A stretch of 64,000 nucleotides of DNA, from positions 62,001 to 126,000 of the forward strand of contig MPNM01000001.1 in the NCBI GenBank assembly GCA_002239025.1, in the 5' to 3' direction. The stretch is from Chloroflexi bacterium bin125 (GTDB taxonomy: Bacteria; Chloroflexota; Dehalococcoidia; Bin125). Positions 45,612 to 55,390 of this stretch are shown here, in pieces. The notes under the pieces are model-generated. The model did no database searches. It saw only the letters and a list, made by a program, of their open reading frames with translations, and was not told the DNA's origin. The position numbers and the translations under genes are program-made. Each line of letters begins with the position of its first letter. Within the stretch, counting starts at the first letter, position 1.

Positions 45612-47504
45612 TTACCAATCGAGCGGCTGCCCGCCCAACTCCAGACGCCCCGCGGCCAATCGTTCGCCGGGGACCGCGCGTAGCGCGTCGAGCACAGCCA
45701 ACGCCTGCTCGAGACTGGCATTCTCCAGCGGCAGCTCGTCCAGAGCTGCCTGCAGTGCTTGCATCGCCTCCTGACGGCGTTCGATCAGGCTCTCATCTTC
45801 GGCAAACGTCGGTGTCGTCGGCCTGACGCCAGTGGTCTGGCCCGCGGTTGGAGTTCCGTCGTCACTACTGCCGGCTGCCGTCGGTTGAGCGGTGGCCTGT
45901 GCATTCTCGCTCGGTTCGTTGCTGTCCGGCGATTGTGATTCGCCAGGCTGTCCAGATTGCCCCGGCTGTCCTGACTGACTTGCGTCGCCCGGTGAATCGC
46001 CCGCCTGCGATGATTCCTGCTCTTCGTCCGACTCCTCTTGCAATGAGGCGAGAAGTTCATTCACAATTTCCAGGTTGATCTTGGCGTCGAGCAAGCCAGG
46101 CACTTCGCGCAGCGCTTCGATGTAAGCCAGGCGAGCGCCAAGCAGATCGTCGTTCGACCAACGATGATTGCCGGCATGGAACCAGGCCATCGCGCGGATC
46201 TGCGGCTGGTCCGAGCGCAGCGCCGACAGCGTCTCGGTCTCGGCACGGTCGAACTCGCCCAGTTGGTGCAGGGCGCGACCGGCGTTCAGATGCAGACGCG
46301 GATCGATGCCCGCGTCGGTGCGTTGACCCAGTCGTTGTGCCTCGCGCCAGTCTTCCAGCGCCTCGACGTACTCGCCGGCCTCGTAGTGAGCAACGCCCTC
46401 GCGATTGGCCTGCTCAATCCCTGGTCCGCCACATCCACTGGCAAACACGAACGAGGCGGCCAACGCGCCGACTGAGGCCGCACCGAGGCGTCCGCCCAGC
46501 GTGACTCCGAAGACGCGGGCAGCGACTGCACCCAGCAGTACAAACACTGCAATCCCTACGAACCACTGGAATTGCTCAGCCAACGCCGTCTCTTCGACCA
46601 CGACCGGCCGGACCAGGTCGAGAGCTGCCAGGTCCGCGTTCATGCTCGCCATCGTGCCGGGCGCATCGAGCTCGAGGTAGCGGCCACCGCCCGCAGCCGC
46701 GATGCGCTGCAGTTGGGCCGCGTCCAGCCTGGTTACGATCGGCTCACCAGTGCTGGCGTTCAGTTTGAACGTGCCCGACAGTCCCAGAGGAATCCCTGCG
46801 CCCTGCTCCGAGCCCACGCCAACCGCGAAGACCTGCAAGCCCAACCCTCGCGCCGCCGAAGCGGCGGATTCTGCATCACCGGTGTGCGTCTCACCATCGC
46901 TGACGACCGCGATGGCTCCGTTGACACTGTCGACGCCGTCGTCCTCGGAAGCTCGGACGATGGTCGATGCCGCGAGACTGATCGCAGCGGCGATGTCCGA
47001 ACCGGGGCGGACCAGCGCTTCTCCCGGCTGTAGCGCCTCCAGGACCTGCAGCGCCGCCTCATGGTCCCGAGTCAGCGGGAAGCGCAGGAAGGCATCGCCT
47101 GCGAAGATGACCAATCCCACCCGGTCACCGCGTCGGCCATCGATCAGTCGGCGAATCTCCGACTGCGCTGCAAAGAACCGGCTGACCGGTTCGCCGAGGC
47201 CGTCGGCCACGTCCTCAGCCGCCATGCTTTGCGAGACATCCAAGGCGACGACCAGCGAGAAGTCCGACAGTCCCAGCGTCTGTTCCCCGGCGCTCCACAT
47301 CGGTCTTGAGGCGGCTACTGCAATCAGCGCCAGTACGGCAACCAGGAGCGCTCGGGAGATCGCCACACCGCGACGACTCCCGGCCACCTCTGCACCGACG
47401 GCAAGTCGATGTAGCCGCCGAGCTCGCCAGAGCCACCACCAGCCGGCCAACGCGGCGGGGATCAAGACAAGCAACGCAAGCATGGTGGGCGAACCGAGCG
47501 ACAT
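45612..47504 (-). CDS. VWA-TPR membrane protein (BatB/BatC-like fusion)
   Basis: A 630-residue protein. Two N-terminal hydrophobic segments (about 8-25, 50-70) frame the start of a VWA domain, with the MIDAS motif DVSQSM at about residues 84-89. A TPR region follows (about 370-480), preceded by a hydrophobic pair (about 310-360). The C-terminal tail is rich in Ser, Gln, Gly and Pro. This arrangement joins BatB and BatC of aerotolerance operons. The ATG at 47504 shares a base with the stop of the upstream gene, so 47522 in the track is probably not the start. It ends the second MoxR cluster. Confidence 0.87.
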   Translation of the reverse strand: MSLGSPTMLALLVLIPAALAGWWWLWRARRLHRLAVGAEVAGSRRGVAISRALLVAVLALIAVAASRPMWSAGEQTLGLSDFSLVVALDVSQSMAAEDVADGLGEPVSRFFAAQSEIRRLIDGRRGDRVGLVIFAGDAFLRFPLTRDHEAALQVLEALQPGEALVRPGSDIAAAISLAASTIVRASEDDGVDSVNGAIAVVSDGETHTGDAESAASAARGLGLQVFAVGVGSEQGAGIPLGLSGTFKLNASTGEPIVTRLDAAQLQRIAAAGGGRYLELDAPGTMASMNADLAALDLVRPVVVEETALAEQFQWFVGIAVFVLLGAVAARVFGVTLGGRLGAASVGALAASFVFASGCGGPGIEQANREGVAHYEAGEYVEALEDWREAQRLGQRTDAGIDPRLHLNAGRALHQLGEFDRAETETLSALRSDQPQIRAMAWFHAGNHRWSNDDLLGARLAYIEALREVPGLLDAKINLEIVNELLASLQEESDEEQESSQAGDSPGDASQSGQPGQSGQPGESQSPDSNEPSENAQATAQPTAAGSSDDGTPTAGQTTGVRPTTPTFAEDESLIERRQEAMQALQAALDELPLENASLEQALAVLDALRAVPGERLAAGRLELGGQPLDW

Positions 47505-48469
47505 CAGGGCGTCCTCCGCCACCAGGTCGAACGCAGTCCCACCTCAACCACGATCAACAACCCGGCCAACATGAGGAACCAGGGCGCGAGCTCCTGGGTG
47601 GTGAGGAAGATCTCGTCGCCGACACGTTCGCGTTCCAACTCCGAGATCGACCGGTAGGCCTCCGCCAGTTCCCTCGCGTCGGTGGCGCGGAAGTAGACGC
47701 CGCCTGTCTCGTCGGCCATGTAGACCAACGTGAGTTCGTTCAGTGCGACACCAATCTGTTGCGCATTAGTCGGCAGGCCAATCGTGTAGAGGCGCACGCC
47801 GACCGCACGAGCGACCGCCGTCGACTGATTCGGAGTGATGTCGGGCACGTTGTTCTCGCCGTCAGTCAGCACGACGACAATCCGCGAGGCGGCATCCGAG
47901 CCTCTGAGCAGATCGATCGCTTCCATCGTCGCCACGCCCAGCGCTGTGCCGTCGGGGATCAATCCACTGCGGACCGAGACTTCGATCATCTCGTCGATGG
48001 CATCGAGATCGAGTGTCAATGGACTCATGACCAACGCTCGGCGTTGGAACATCACCAATCCGATCCGGTCGGAGCCGTTGGCCTGTCTCTCGGCGACAAA
48101 GGCGCGCGCCACGATTCGTGCCGCTTCCATGCGCGTCTGATCATTGGAGAGCCGGGCCTGGGTCATCGACGATGAGGTGTCCATCACCAGCACGATGTCG
48201 ATGCCCTCGGCTGGCTTAACTGCCTCGACGGTGGTCGCCTGCGGTCTCGCTGCCGCCACGATGAGCAACAGGAGCGCGCCGACTCTGAGCAGCCCAAGCC
48301 AGGGCGCTGCACGCAGTTTGCGGCTTGGACGACTGGCGAGCGGCGGCGCGCCGAAGAGCTGCGGCAGCAAATACCTAGGACGTACGAGGCGCGCCTCGCG
48401 TCGCAGCAGCCAGAGGTAGGGAACCAGGACAACGAGTAACGCGAACAGGGCAGGATCGTCGAATCTCAT
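47504..48469 (-). CDS. VWA membrane protein (BatA-like)
   Basis: A 321-residue protein with hydrophobic segments at about 8-25 and 58-75 and another near the C-terminus (about 290-310). The VWA domain has DTSSSM (MIDAS) and the DGENN strand end. It matches BatA of aerotolerance operons. Its ATG overlaps the upstream stop (ATGA), and its stop overlaps the next start. The two VWA genes in this cluster are likely translated together. Confidence 0.88.
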   Translation of the reverse strand: MRFDDPALFALLVVLVPYLWLLRREARLVRPRYLLPQLFGAPPLASRPSRKLRAAPWLGLLRVGALLLLIVAAARPQATTVEAVKPAEGIDIVLVMDTSSSMTQARLSNDQTRMEAARIVARAFVAERQANGSDRIGLVMFQRRALVMSPLTLDLDAIDEMIEVSVRSGLIPDGTALGVATMEAIDLLRGSDAASRIVVVLTDGENNVPDITPNQSTAVARAVGVRLYTIGLPTNAQQIGVALNELTLVYMADETGGVYFRATDARELAEAYRSISELERERVGDEIFLTTQELAPWFLMLAGLLIVVEVGLRSTWWRRTP

Positions 48470-49350
48470 GACGGCTCACCGTCCGACCAGATCGCCTCGG
48501 CAAGCTGCTGATATCCGTGCAATCGCTCTGCCGTTGGTTGTTCGCCTCCGAACTGCACGCGATCGCAGGCCTCCAAGAGCCTGGTGACTCTCAGGACCAC
48601 GACGCCCGGAGCTCCAGCGGCGGCGAGCGCCGGTCCGATTTCCGAGGATGTCAAGGCTGAGGCGGGTAGCGACCAGTCGCGGCCTAGCCGAGCTCTGACG
48701 GTGGTCGCCAGTTGGCGGCACTGTTCGGCGGCCTCGAGAGAGGAATCCATCGCGAACGACATCTGCGCAGGCAACGACGGCTCCATTGCCTGGGCGCCCT
48801 CAGCGGCAACCTGCGCTCCGCGCCAGCGACGCACCAGCCTGGCCAGGACGAAGCCGAGCCCAATCCCGATGATCGCCACGATCCAGGGTGCAAACGTACG
48901 GCCCTCGCCGGCCAACAGGTCGGGACCACTGAGCGGTCGCGGTTCGGTTTCACCGTCGAGCACTGAGGCAATCCCGATCGTCACTGGATCGAGTGGCACT
49001 TCACTCAGAGACTGGTCCGCGCCGAGCACTGGAATCGGTGGCAGCTCGACTTCGAACTGACCTGAGGTGAACGCCCGCGTCTGGAACAGCACCAGCGTTT
49101 GTGTTTCGCTCAGCTTCGAGATCACCGGCGCAGAGGGTTCCATCCCTCCCATCTGCACGACCGAGCCGTCCATCAACACTTGCGCTCCGGCCTCGTGTGA
49201 GAGAGCGACTCGGATCTCCACGGGGTCGCCGACCGTCAGTTCACCGTCTGGGAGGACCTGCACGTCGACCGCAGGCTCCTGCGCTTTCACTGCGGCCGGG
49301 AGCAGTATTGCGGCGGCGATGAGCAGGGCGAGCAGAGTACGGCGACTCAT
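48466..49350 (-). CDS. Membrane protein, probable BatD-like
   Basis: A 294-residue protein with a signal-peptide-like start (LLALLIAAAILLPAAVKAQ) and one membrane helix at about residues 155-175. The extracellular part (about 25-150) is beta-rich, with FTSGQFEVELPPIPVLG typical of BatD. The C-terminal cytoplasmic part is helical and resembles the DUF4381-like tail. It sits between DUF58 and BatA genes, with 4-bp overlaps on both sides. The family call is supported more by context than by motifs. Confidence 0.65.
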   Translation of the reverse strand: MSRRTLLALLIAAAILLPAAVKAQEPAVDVQVLPDGELTVGDPVEIRVALSHEAGAQVLMDGSVVQMGGMEPSAPVISKLSETQTLVLFQTRAFTSGQFEVELPPIPVLGADQSLSEVPLDPVTIGIASVLDGETEPRPLSGPDLLAGEGRTFAPWIVAIIGIGLGFVLARLVRRWRGAQVAAEGAQAMEPSLPAQMSFAMDSSLEAAEQCRQLATTVRARLGRDWSLPASALTSSEIGPALAAAGAPGVVVLRVTRLLEACDRVQFGGEQPTAERLHGYQQLAEAIWSDGEPS

Positions 49351-50297
49351 TGTCGATTCCGCCGCTGTCGGAACAGACCAACAACCTCTGGTACCCAGTC
49401 GTAGTCAGTCGAGATCATCACCGCGTCGCAGCCGCATTGCCTCAGGCGCTGGAGCATGCCCTGTTGCTCGGATTCCAACTCCTGCTGTTGAATCCGGGAG
49501 GTTTCCTGGTCGGCGAGCACCATGTCGCCGCGCTCGGCTCCGCCCCAATGGACGATTGACTGCTTCGTTGCTTCGGTCAGAGCTGTTTCGCGACTGTCAC
49601 GGACGCAGATCGCGACTACGTCGTGACGTCGGCTGAGCTGCGCCATCGCCGGCTCCCAGACGTGATCCGGGTGCGTGGCGATGAAGTCGGAGATTACGAT
49701 GACCACACCGCGCCGCCGCATGACGCGACCGGCATAGCGCAGAGCCCGGGCCATCTCGGTGCGACCTCCGGCGCGGAGGGTCAAGAGGTCGCGCAGGATG
49801 CGCAGCACATGGCTCGACCCCTTGGCCGGCGCCACGGCGAGCACGACGTCGTTGGCAAATGCTGCGAGCCCAACCAGGTCATTCGAACCTGCGGCAGCCA
49901 GTCCGAGCACGCCGGCGATCTCGACCGAGCGATCACGAACCGATGGTCCCGTGGCGGCGAAGCCCATCGAGCCCGAGACATCGACGAGCACGAGCACCGT
50001 CTGCTCGCGTTCCTCGACGTAGCGGCGCACCACCGGCGAGCGCAGCCGCGCAGTCGCTTTCCAGTCGATGGCGCGCACGTCATCGCCGGGCGAGTAGGGC
50101 TGCAGTTCTGCGAATTCGAGGCCGCGCCCACGGAAGGCCGTCCGATACTCGCCCGCGAACGCATCACGCAACGCGCGTCGCGCGCGGATTTCAATGTGGC
50201 GAACCTGCTGGCGCACTTCGTCCAGTGATGGCGACGTCGGTTCCGCCTCCGGGATGGGAGGAGCGATCCACTCTCGTAAGCGCTGAAGCCGCGGCAT
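49347..50297 (-). CDS. DUF58 domain protein (second cluster)
   Basis: A 316-residue protein with no membrane segment in the N-terminal part, unlike the first-cluster DUF58 protein. YSPGDDVRAIDWKATARL at about residues 67-84 is the DUF58 core, and VLVLVDVSGSMGFA is the VWA/MIDAS start. It lies 7 bp after the MoxR gene and overlaps the BatD-like gene. It is expected to work with the second MoxR ATPase. Confidence 0.9.
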   Translation of the reverse strand: MPRLQRLREWIAPPIPEAEPTSPSLDEVRQQVRHIEIRARRALRDAFAGEYRTAFRGRGLEFAELQPYSPGDDVRAIDWKATARLRSPVVRRYVEEREQTVLVLVDVSGSMGFAATGPSVRDRSVEIAGVLGLAAAGSNDLVGLAAFANDVVLAVAPAKGSSHVLRILRDLLTLRAGGRTEMARALRYAGRVMRRRGVVIVISDFIATHPDHVWEPAMAQLSRRHDVVAICVRDSRETALTEATKQSIVHWGGAERGDMVLADQETSRIQQQELESEQQGMLQRLRQCGCDAVMISTDYDWVPEVVGLFRQRRNRQ

Positions 50298-50304
50298 GGC
50301 AGAC

Positions 50305-51363
50305 CTAAGGCATCGGCAGCGCCGTGAGTAGCCGCGCGATCACATCGTCGGCCGTGACCTCATCGGCCTCGGCCTCGTAGCTCAGAACGATCCGGTGCCG
50401 CAGCGCATCAAGCGCCATCGCCTTGACATCGTCCGGTGTGGCGTAGTCGCGTCCCGAGAGCCAGGCCAGGGCGCGAGCGCTCATCGCCAGCGCCGTCGTG
50501 GCGCGAGGAGAGGCGCCGAACTCGACGTAGGCAGCCAACTCCCGCACCAACCGGCCCGGAGTCCGTGTCGCCCGGACGAGTTGGACAATGTAGTCACGCA
50601 GCAACGGGTCCATGTGTACGCCGGCGACCGAACCACGCGCTGAGAGGACGCCGTCAAGCGTCATTACCGGATTGACCTGCACATTGCTGCCGGACAGTGT
50701 CCGGTCGAGGACCTCGCGCTCGTCCAGTTCTCCCGGATAGTCAACGCGCACATTGAGCAAGAACCGGTCGAGCTGCGCCTCCGGCAACGGATAGGTGCCT
50801 TCCTGCTCGATCGGATTCTGGGTCGCCAGTACGAGGAAGGGAGAGGGCAACGGGAACGTTTCGCCGCCAATCGAGACCTGCCGCTCCTGCATCGCCTCGA
50901 GCAGCGCAGACTGCACCTTGGCCGGCGCGCGATTGATCTCATCGGCCAGCAGGACATTGGTGAAGATCGGTCCGGTGCGGACCTCAAAGCGCGACTCGGC
51001 TGCGTTGTAGATTTCCGATCCAGTCAGGTCGGCGGGCAGCAGGTCGGGCGTGAATTGGAGTCGTGCGTAGCCTGCGTCGAGACATCCGGCCAGGGTCGAA
51101 ACCGTCAACGTTTTGGCCAGCCCCGGCACGCCCTCAACGAGGCAGTGACCGTCGCAGAGCAGTGCCACCAATAGTCGAGTGACCAGGCCGTCCTGACCCA
51201 CGATCACGCGGCCAATCTCGGCTCGTAACACCGCGAGAGGCGAATCGTTGGGCATCTGCGGCGTTGGCAATACCGCGGGTTCGGCCTGAGGCACGTGCGG
51301 CGGCGTCGCCGTTGCCGTCGGCTCGGCACCCTCGGGTTCTCCGGTCCTGGCCCACTCCGACAC
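50305..51363 (-). CDS. MoxR-family AAA+ ATPase (second cluster)
   Basis: A 352-residue MoxR protein with a Pro- and Ala-rich N-terminal extension (about 1-40). Walker A is GVPGLAKTLTVSTL at about residues 78-91 (with AKT replacing GKT, a known MoxR variant). Walker B LADEINRA is at about 140-147, and [10 protein letters not shown] is present. The start is a GTG at 51363. It heads the DUF58-BatD-BatA-BatB/C operon, and its start region is divergent from the first luciferase-like gene. Confidence 0.92.
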   Translation of the reverse strand: MSEWARTGEPEGAEPTATATPPHVPQAEPAVLPTPQMPNDSPLAVLRAEIGRVIVGQDGLVTRLLVALLCDGHCLVEGVPGLAKTLTVSTLAGCLDAGYARLQFTPDLLPADLTGSEIYNAAESRFEVRTGPIFTNVLLADEINRAPAKVQSALLEAMQERQVSIGGETFPLPSPFLVLATQNPIEQEGTYPLPEAQLDRFLLNVRVDYPGELDEREVLDRTLSGSNVQVNPVMTLDGVLSARGSVAGVHMDPLLRDYIVQLVRATRTPGRLVRELAAYVEFGASPRATTALAMSARALAWLSGRDYATPDDVKAMALDALRHRIVLSYEAEADEVTADDVIARLLTALPMP

Positions 51364-51520
51364 GTCGCGCCTGCCCCTCTGAACCGACTTGCCTACCTGG
51401 CCAACCTGCCCCGTCGCTCAGTGTATCCACGAACGCTTACCATTCACCCACACCGTGAGGCTGGATGCCGCTCAGCGGCGCAACCCGATCGAATCAGGGC
51501 AGAAAGTTGAGGCAGACATC

Positions 51521-52495
51521 ATGCGCTTCGGCGTCACCGTCGGCAACATGAACGGGTTCAACGACGAATCGGGACCCAACGCCTGCATCGATGTCGCGCA
51601 GGCGGCCGAGGACCTCGGCTTCGATTCCGTCTGGACCAACGACCACATCGTCGTCCCGACGCAGATTGAATCGCGCTATCCATACAACGATCTGGGCGAG
51701 TTCCCCGCGCCATCGACAATCCAGTGCTTCGAACCCCTCGCCGTCATGTGCGCGCTGGCCGAGGCGACGCAATCGGTCGAGATTGGCTGCTCGGTCCTGG
51801 TCATTCCCTATCGTCATCCGGCAGTCGTGGCCAAGATGCTCGCCGCTGCCGACCAGATCTCCGGCGGGCGAATCGTGCTGGGCGCCGGCGTGGGCTGGAT
51901 GCGCGAGGAATTCGAAGCGCTCGGCCTGACCGATGTCCACTACCGCCGTCGCGGCGCCGTGACTAATGAGTACCTGAGAGCGATGCGCGAGATCTGGACC
52001 AATCCTGGGCCATCCTCGTTTCACGGACAGTTCGTCGACTTTCACAACGTCGGCGCCTATCCCAAGCCCGTCCAGCGAGACGACGGCGGCACGATCCCGA
52101 TCGTGATCGGCGGCAACGGCATCAACGCGTGGCGTCGGGCGTCACGATACGGAGACGGCTTTCACGCCGCCTTCCAGACCGTCGAGAACATGGCCGTCGA
52201 AGTCGAAGGCGTGCGCCACGAGTGTGAGCGCGACCGTCGGGACCCTGACGAGCTGGAGATCCAGTTGCTGCAGGCGATGCGCCCGTCCGACACCTCGTTG
52301 GATGAAGATGACCGGCCACTACTGCACGGATCGCCCGATCAAATCGCCTCCGACCTGCTCGCCTTCGGTCGTGTCGGAGTCGAGCATCTGATCGCCACGC
52401 CAATGATGGTCAGCCCCGAGGGCGATACGACCGTCGAGCGGGTGATCAACAGCATGCAGTTCGTCGCCGACGAAATCCTGCCGGCGTTCGCCTGA
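51521..52495 (+). CDS. Luciferase-like (LLM class) flavin/F420-dependent oxidoreductase (1)
   Basis: A 324-residue TIM-barrel oxidoreductase. MRFGVTVGNMNGF begins the barrel; FDSVWTNDHIVV (about 35-46), GAGVGWMREEFEALG and PIVIGGNG are family motifs of the F420-dependent TIGR03619-like subgroup. Start chosen at 51521 after a GAGG motif; the track frame adds 44 residues from the leader. It lies 112 bp from a close relative on the same strand, separated by a family C repeat. Substrate unknown. Confidence 0.88.
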   Translation: MRFGVTVGNMNGFNDESGPNACIDVAQAAEDLGFDSVWTNDHIVVPTQIESRYPYNDLGEFPAPSTIQCFEPLAVMCALAEATQSVEIGCSVLVIPYRHPAVVAKMLAAADQISGGRIVLGAGVGWMREEFEALGLTDVHYRRRGAVTNEYLRAMREIWTNPGPSSFHGQFVDFHNVGAYPKPVQRDDGGTIPIVIGGNGINAWRRASRYGDGFHAAFQTVENMAVEVEGVRHECERDRRDPDELEIQLLQAMRPSDTSLDEDDRPLLHGSPDQIASDLLAFGRVGVEHLIATPMMVSPEGDTTVERVINSMQFVADEILPAFA

Positions 52496-52510
52496 TGAAT
52501 CAAGGGGAGA

Positions 52511-52570
52511 GGGCGACCACAAGGGTCGCCCCTACAAGATCCCGTAGGGGCAGGCCTTGTGCCTGCCCGT
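52511..52570. repeat. Family C double-hairpin repeat
   Basis: GGGCGACC-ACAA-GGGTCGCCC followed by GGGGCAGGCC-TTGT-GCCTGCCC. Both hairpins have short loops. It lies between the two luciferase-like genes. Confidence 0.75.
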
Positions 52571-52607
52571 CGTACCGAGGACTGGAAACGGACTGAGGAG
52601 ACATCAG

Positions 52608-53585
52608 ATGAAATTCGGAATCCCGATTGGCAACTTTGGCACGGCCGGCAAGTTTGGCGACATCAACGATGTGATCGACATCGCCGAGCGCGCCGAGTTG
52701 CTCGGTTTCGACTCCGTCTGGGTGCATGATCACGTGTTTATGCCGGCGCGGATCAAGTCGCGCTATCCCTACAACGACTCCGGTGTCGCCGGGTTTGCCT
52801 ATCACCAGGACATCATGGATCCGCTTGCGGTGATGTCGGCGCTCGCGGTGCGCACGTCCGAGATTCAGATTGGTACCTCGGTGCTGATCATTCCCTACCG
52901 CGATCCGCTCTTCCAGGCGCAGATGATCGCGACCGTTGACCAGCTCTCCGAAGGTCGAGTGCTGCTCGGCATCGGCGTCGGTTGGATGGAGGAGGAGTTT
53001 GAGGCGCTTGGACTCGGCGGCGAGCCGTTTGAGCGTCGCGGCGCGATGACCGATGAGTGGATGTCGATCGCGATCAGTGCCTGGACGCACGGCGTCAATC
53101 GTGAGCCAATCTCGCATGAAGGCCACTTCCGCCAATTCGACAACCTCGGCGGACTCTGCGCCTGTTACCAGCAACCTCACGTTCCAGTCTGGATCGGTGG
53201 CAAAGGCAGGATCGCGGCCCGTCGCGTGGCTCGATACGGCACCGGCTACCACACGATCACGTCCGAACCGGACCAGATCCGCGAGGAACTGGCAATCGTC
53301 AAGGAGGAGATGGAGCGAGTCGGCCGGGATATGTCGGAGCTTGAGATCTCGATGTTGGGGCCCATGGTGCTGCTCGATGGAGATCCGGACTCGGTCAGGG
53401 GATTCCCTGCCGTGGTCGGAGGTTCAAGAGACGAAATCGTCGACAAGCTGGGCCAGTACGGGGAAGCCGGACTGGAACACGCCCTCAGCATCCCCGCCTA
53501 CCGCACACCCAACTGGGATGTTCCACCCGATCAGCAGATGCAGGCGATGGCGGAGTTGGCGGAGATCATTGAGGAGTTGCGGTAG
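52608..53585 (+). CDS. Luciferase-like (LLM class) flavin/F420-dependent oxidoreductase (2)
   Basis: A 325-residue close relative of the previous gene. MKFGIPIGNFGT, LLGFDSVWVHDHVFMPARI and GIGVGWMEEEFEALGLGGEPFERRG align with it directly. The ATG at 52608 follows a GAGGAG ribosome site; the track's longer frame uses repeat sequence as N-terminus. The duplication with its neighbour is older than that of the MmcQ pair, judging by differences in the substrate loops. Cofactor (FMN or F420) cannot be decided by eye. Confidence 0.88.
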   Translation: MKFGIPIGNFGTAGKFGDINDVIDIAERAELLGFDSVWVHDHVFMPARIKSRYPYNDSGVAGFAYHQDIMDPLAVMSALAVRTSEIQIGTSVLIIPYRDPLFQAQMIATVDQLSEGRVLLGIGVGWMEEEFEALGLGGEPFERRGAMTDEWMSIAISAWTHGVNREPISHEGHFRQFDNLGGLCACYQQPHVPVWIGGKGRIAARRVARYGTGYHTITSEPDQIREELAIVKEEMERVGRDMSELEISMLGPMVLLDGDPDSVRGFPAVVGGSRDEIVDKLGQYGEAGLEHALSIPAYRTPNWDVPPDQQMQAMAELAEIIEELR

Positions 53586-53684
53586 CAGTCTTAGCGGGAA
53601 GGGCCACCTCAGGCGCCCCGCGACAGCCCCCCGGGGGAGACCGATACGAAACGTTGGTGACTGTCATGACGGGCGCACCACTTC

Positions 53685-53781
53685 CGTCATACCCGCGCTT
53701 GCCGCGGGTATCTCGCGTCTCCATGAACGGACGCCTGTGCTCCACGCAGCGAGATTGCCGCGACGGAGCGCGGCAATGACG
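53685..53781. repeat. Family A palindromic repeat, full copy
   Basis: Begins CGTCATACCCGCGCTTGCCG and ends GAGCGCGGCAATGACG. Each end is itself a hairpin, and the ends are imperfect inverted repeats of each other, about 33 bp long. This is the shortest and clearest copy (97 bp), in the gap of 251 bp. Confidence 0.85.
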
Positions 53782-53836
53782 TAAGAGGGGAGTTTCGCGT
53801 CAGACTCTGCAAGGTGCAGCTTGCGGCGAACTCGCG

Positions 53837-55138
53837 TTAGTCAGCCGCGACCGTCAGATCTTCGCCCGTTTTGGTGCTGACCTCGAACGCTGACTTTAGG
53901 TCCAGTTCCTTAGCGATCTCCCTTGTGGCCGGGATGACCTCTTCTCCGAAGAGGCGGAGTGAGCGCATCGAGTCCTGGTGGGTCATGGCTCCGTCGCCGT
54001 CCCAGAAGAAGATCTGGCCTGGACGCAGGTACTCGAGCACGTGACGGATCTTGGGGATGACGGTCTTCGGCGTGCCCGTGATGATCGTCATGCGCTGCTT
54101 CTGATCCTCGTAGGAGCCGAAGATGTCGGAGGCCTCGGGCTGCTCCTTCTCGCGAGCTGCGAGCGCAGCCTCGGCGGCGGCGGTGCGACCTCGTGATGCA
54201 GCGGCGGCGAAGTTCTGGATCGTGGGCAGCACGTTGGTCCGGGACGTGAGTCCGGGCAGGTTCTGCAGGTGCGACTTGACAACGCCCTGATTGCCCTCGA
54301 GGAACGGGTTTGAGGGACCTTGCAGGTAGCGTCGGCCGGCCTCCTCGGCCAATTCCTCGGTTTCGTCGACGTGGACCTTGAACAGGTAGCCGTGATGCTG
54401 CGAGCCGGCTTCGTAGCCGTTTTCCTTGGCCACCTCGTCGTAGTAAGCGAACGATTGCTTGGTCGGCTCGAGGTCGGTGGCCAGCATGACGTAGGGGTAA
54501 CGATGCTCGGCGGTCCACTTGACCGTGTTGCGGCTCATGATCCCGGGAATCCAGATCTGCGGATGCGGATCCTGGATCGGTCGCGACCATGGGTTCACAT
54601 AGCGGAAGTTGTAGTGCTCGCCCTCCCAGCGGAAGGGGCCGGGCGTTGACCAGGCCTTGACGACGAAGTCGTGGGCCTCCTGGAAGCGTTCCCAGTTGAA
54701 GGGCGCCTGGGCGTTGTGCGAGACCGACTCGCGTCCGCCGCCGCGCACCCAGCCAGTGACCAGCCGACCCTCGGAAATCATGTCAATCTGAGCCAGCGTC
54801 TCGGCCAGCCAGAGCGGATCTTCCCAGATCGGCAGGATGTTGCCCAGCAGGACAATCTTGGCTTTCTTCGTGATTCGGGCGAGGATCGCCGCTTCAACGT
54901 TCATCACCGAGCCCATGCAGAAGGGGGTCGAATGATGTTCGTTAAGCATCAACGCATCGAAGCCCATCTCCTCGGCATAGATTTTCTCGTCGAGGTAGCG
55001 GTGGTATAGCTCGGAACCGACGCGAGGGTCATAGGCCGAGTTGGAGGCGTCGAGGTCGGTCAGATCAAGTCCGGTGGCACCAAAGAATCCGGTCTCAGGG
55101 TCCTGGTACGGGCGCTCGGTGAAGTAGCCGATCAGCAT
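53837..55138 (-). CDS. Luciferase-like (LLM class) flavin-dependent monooxygenase (3, long form)
   Basis: A 433-residue long-form member of the bacterial luciferase family, distant from the two shorter ones. LIGYFTERPYQ, GFDALMLNEHHSTPF and GRLVTGWVRGGG are present; EHH is typical of the long group. The start ATG at 55138 has AAAAGGA upstream; the track's 55216 adds 26 residues. It stands convergent to the two shorter luciferase-like genes and divergent from the BKACE gene. It may oxidise a xenobiotic or natural product using reduced FMN. Confidence 0.9.
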   Translation of the reverse strand: MLIGYFTERPYQDPETGFFGATGLDLTDLDASNSAYDPRVGSELYHRYLDEKIYAEEMGFDALMLNEHHSTPFCMGSVMNVEAAILARITKKAKIVLLGNILPIWEDPLWLAETLAQIDMISEGRLVTGWVRGGGRESVSHNAQAPFNWERFQEAHDFVVKAWSTPGPFRWEGEHYNFRYVNPWSRPIQDPHPQIWIPGIMSRNTVKWTAEHRYPYVMLATDLEPTKQSFAYYDEVAKENGYEAGSQHHGYLFKVHVDETEELAEEAGRRYLQGPSNPFLEGNQGVVKSHLQNLPGLTSRTNVLPTIQNFAAAASRGRTAAAEAALAAREKEQPEASDIFGSYEDQKQRMTIITGTPKTVIPKIRHVLEYLRPGQIFFWDGDGAMTHQDSMRSLRLFGEEVIPATREIAKELDLKSAFEVSTKTGEDLTVAAD

Positions 55139-55208
55139 GGTGAAGTCCTTTTCGTTCAGGGTCAGTATCGGAAATCGAAATCGAGATTGCCACACCGTGA
55201 TCGTGGGA

Positions 55209-55360
55209 TTGCACAAAGACCTCCCCCCTTGGGGGAGGTACCCCGAAGGGGCGGAGGGGGCCCGCAGCGGTCAACAGGCAGGCGGCGTGTGTGCCAGTAC
55301 TTGGAGCCCTCTCAGTCGCTCCGCGACAGCTGCCCCATTGGGGGAGCTCGTGCAGAGTCA
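55209..55360. repeat. Family B repeat copy
   Basis: CCTCCCCCCTTGGGGGAGG on the left, CAGTCGCTCCGCGACAGC and CCATTGGGGGAGC on the right. It fills the gap between the divergent luciferase-like and BKACE genes, where promoters must also lie. Confidence 0.75.
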
Positions 55361-55390
55361 TAGACTGCCTTTCGAGATGGAGGCTGTGCC

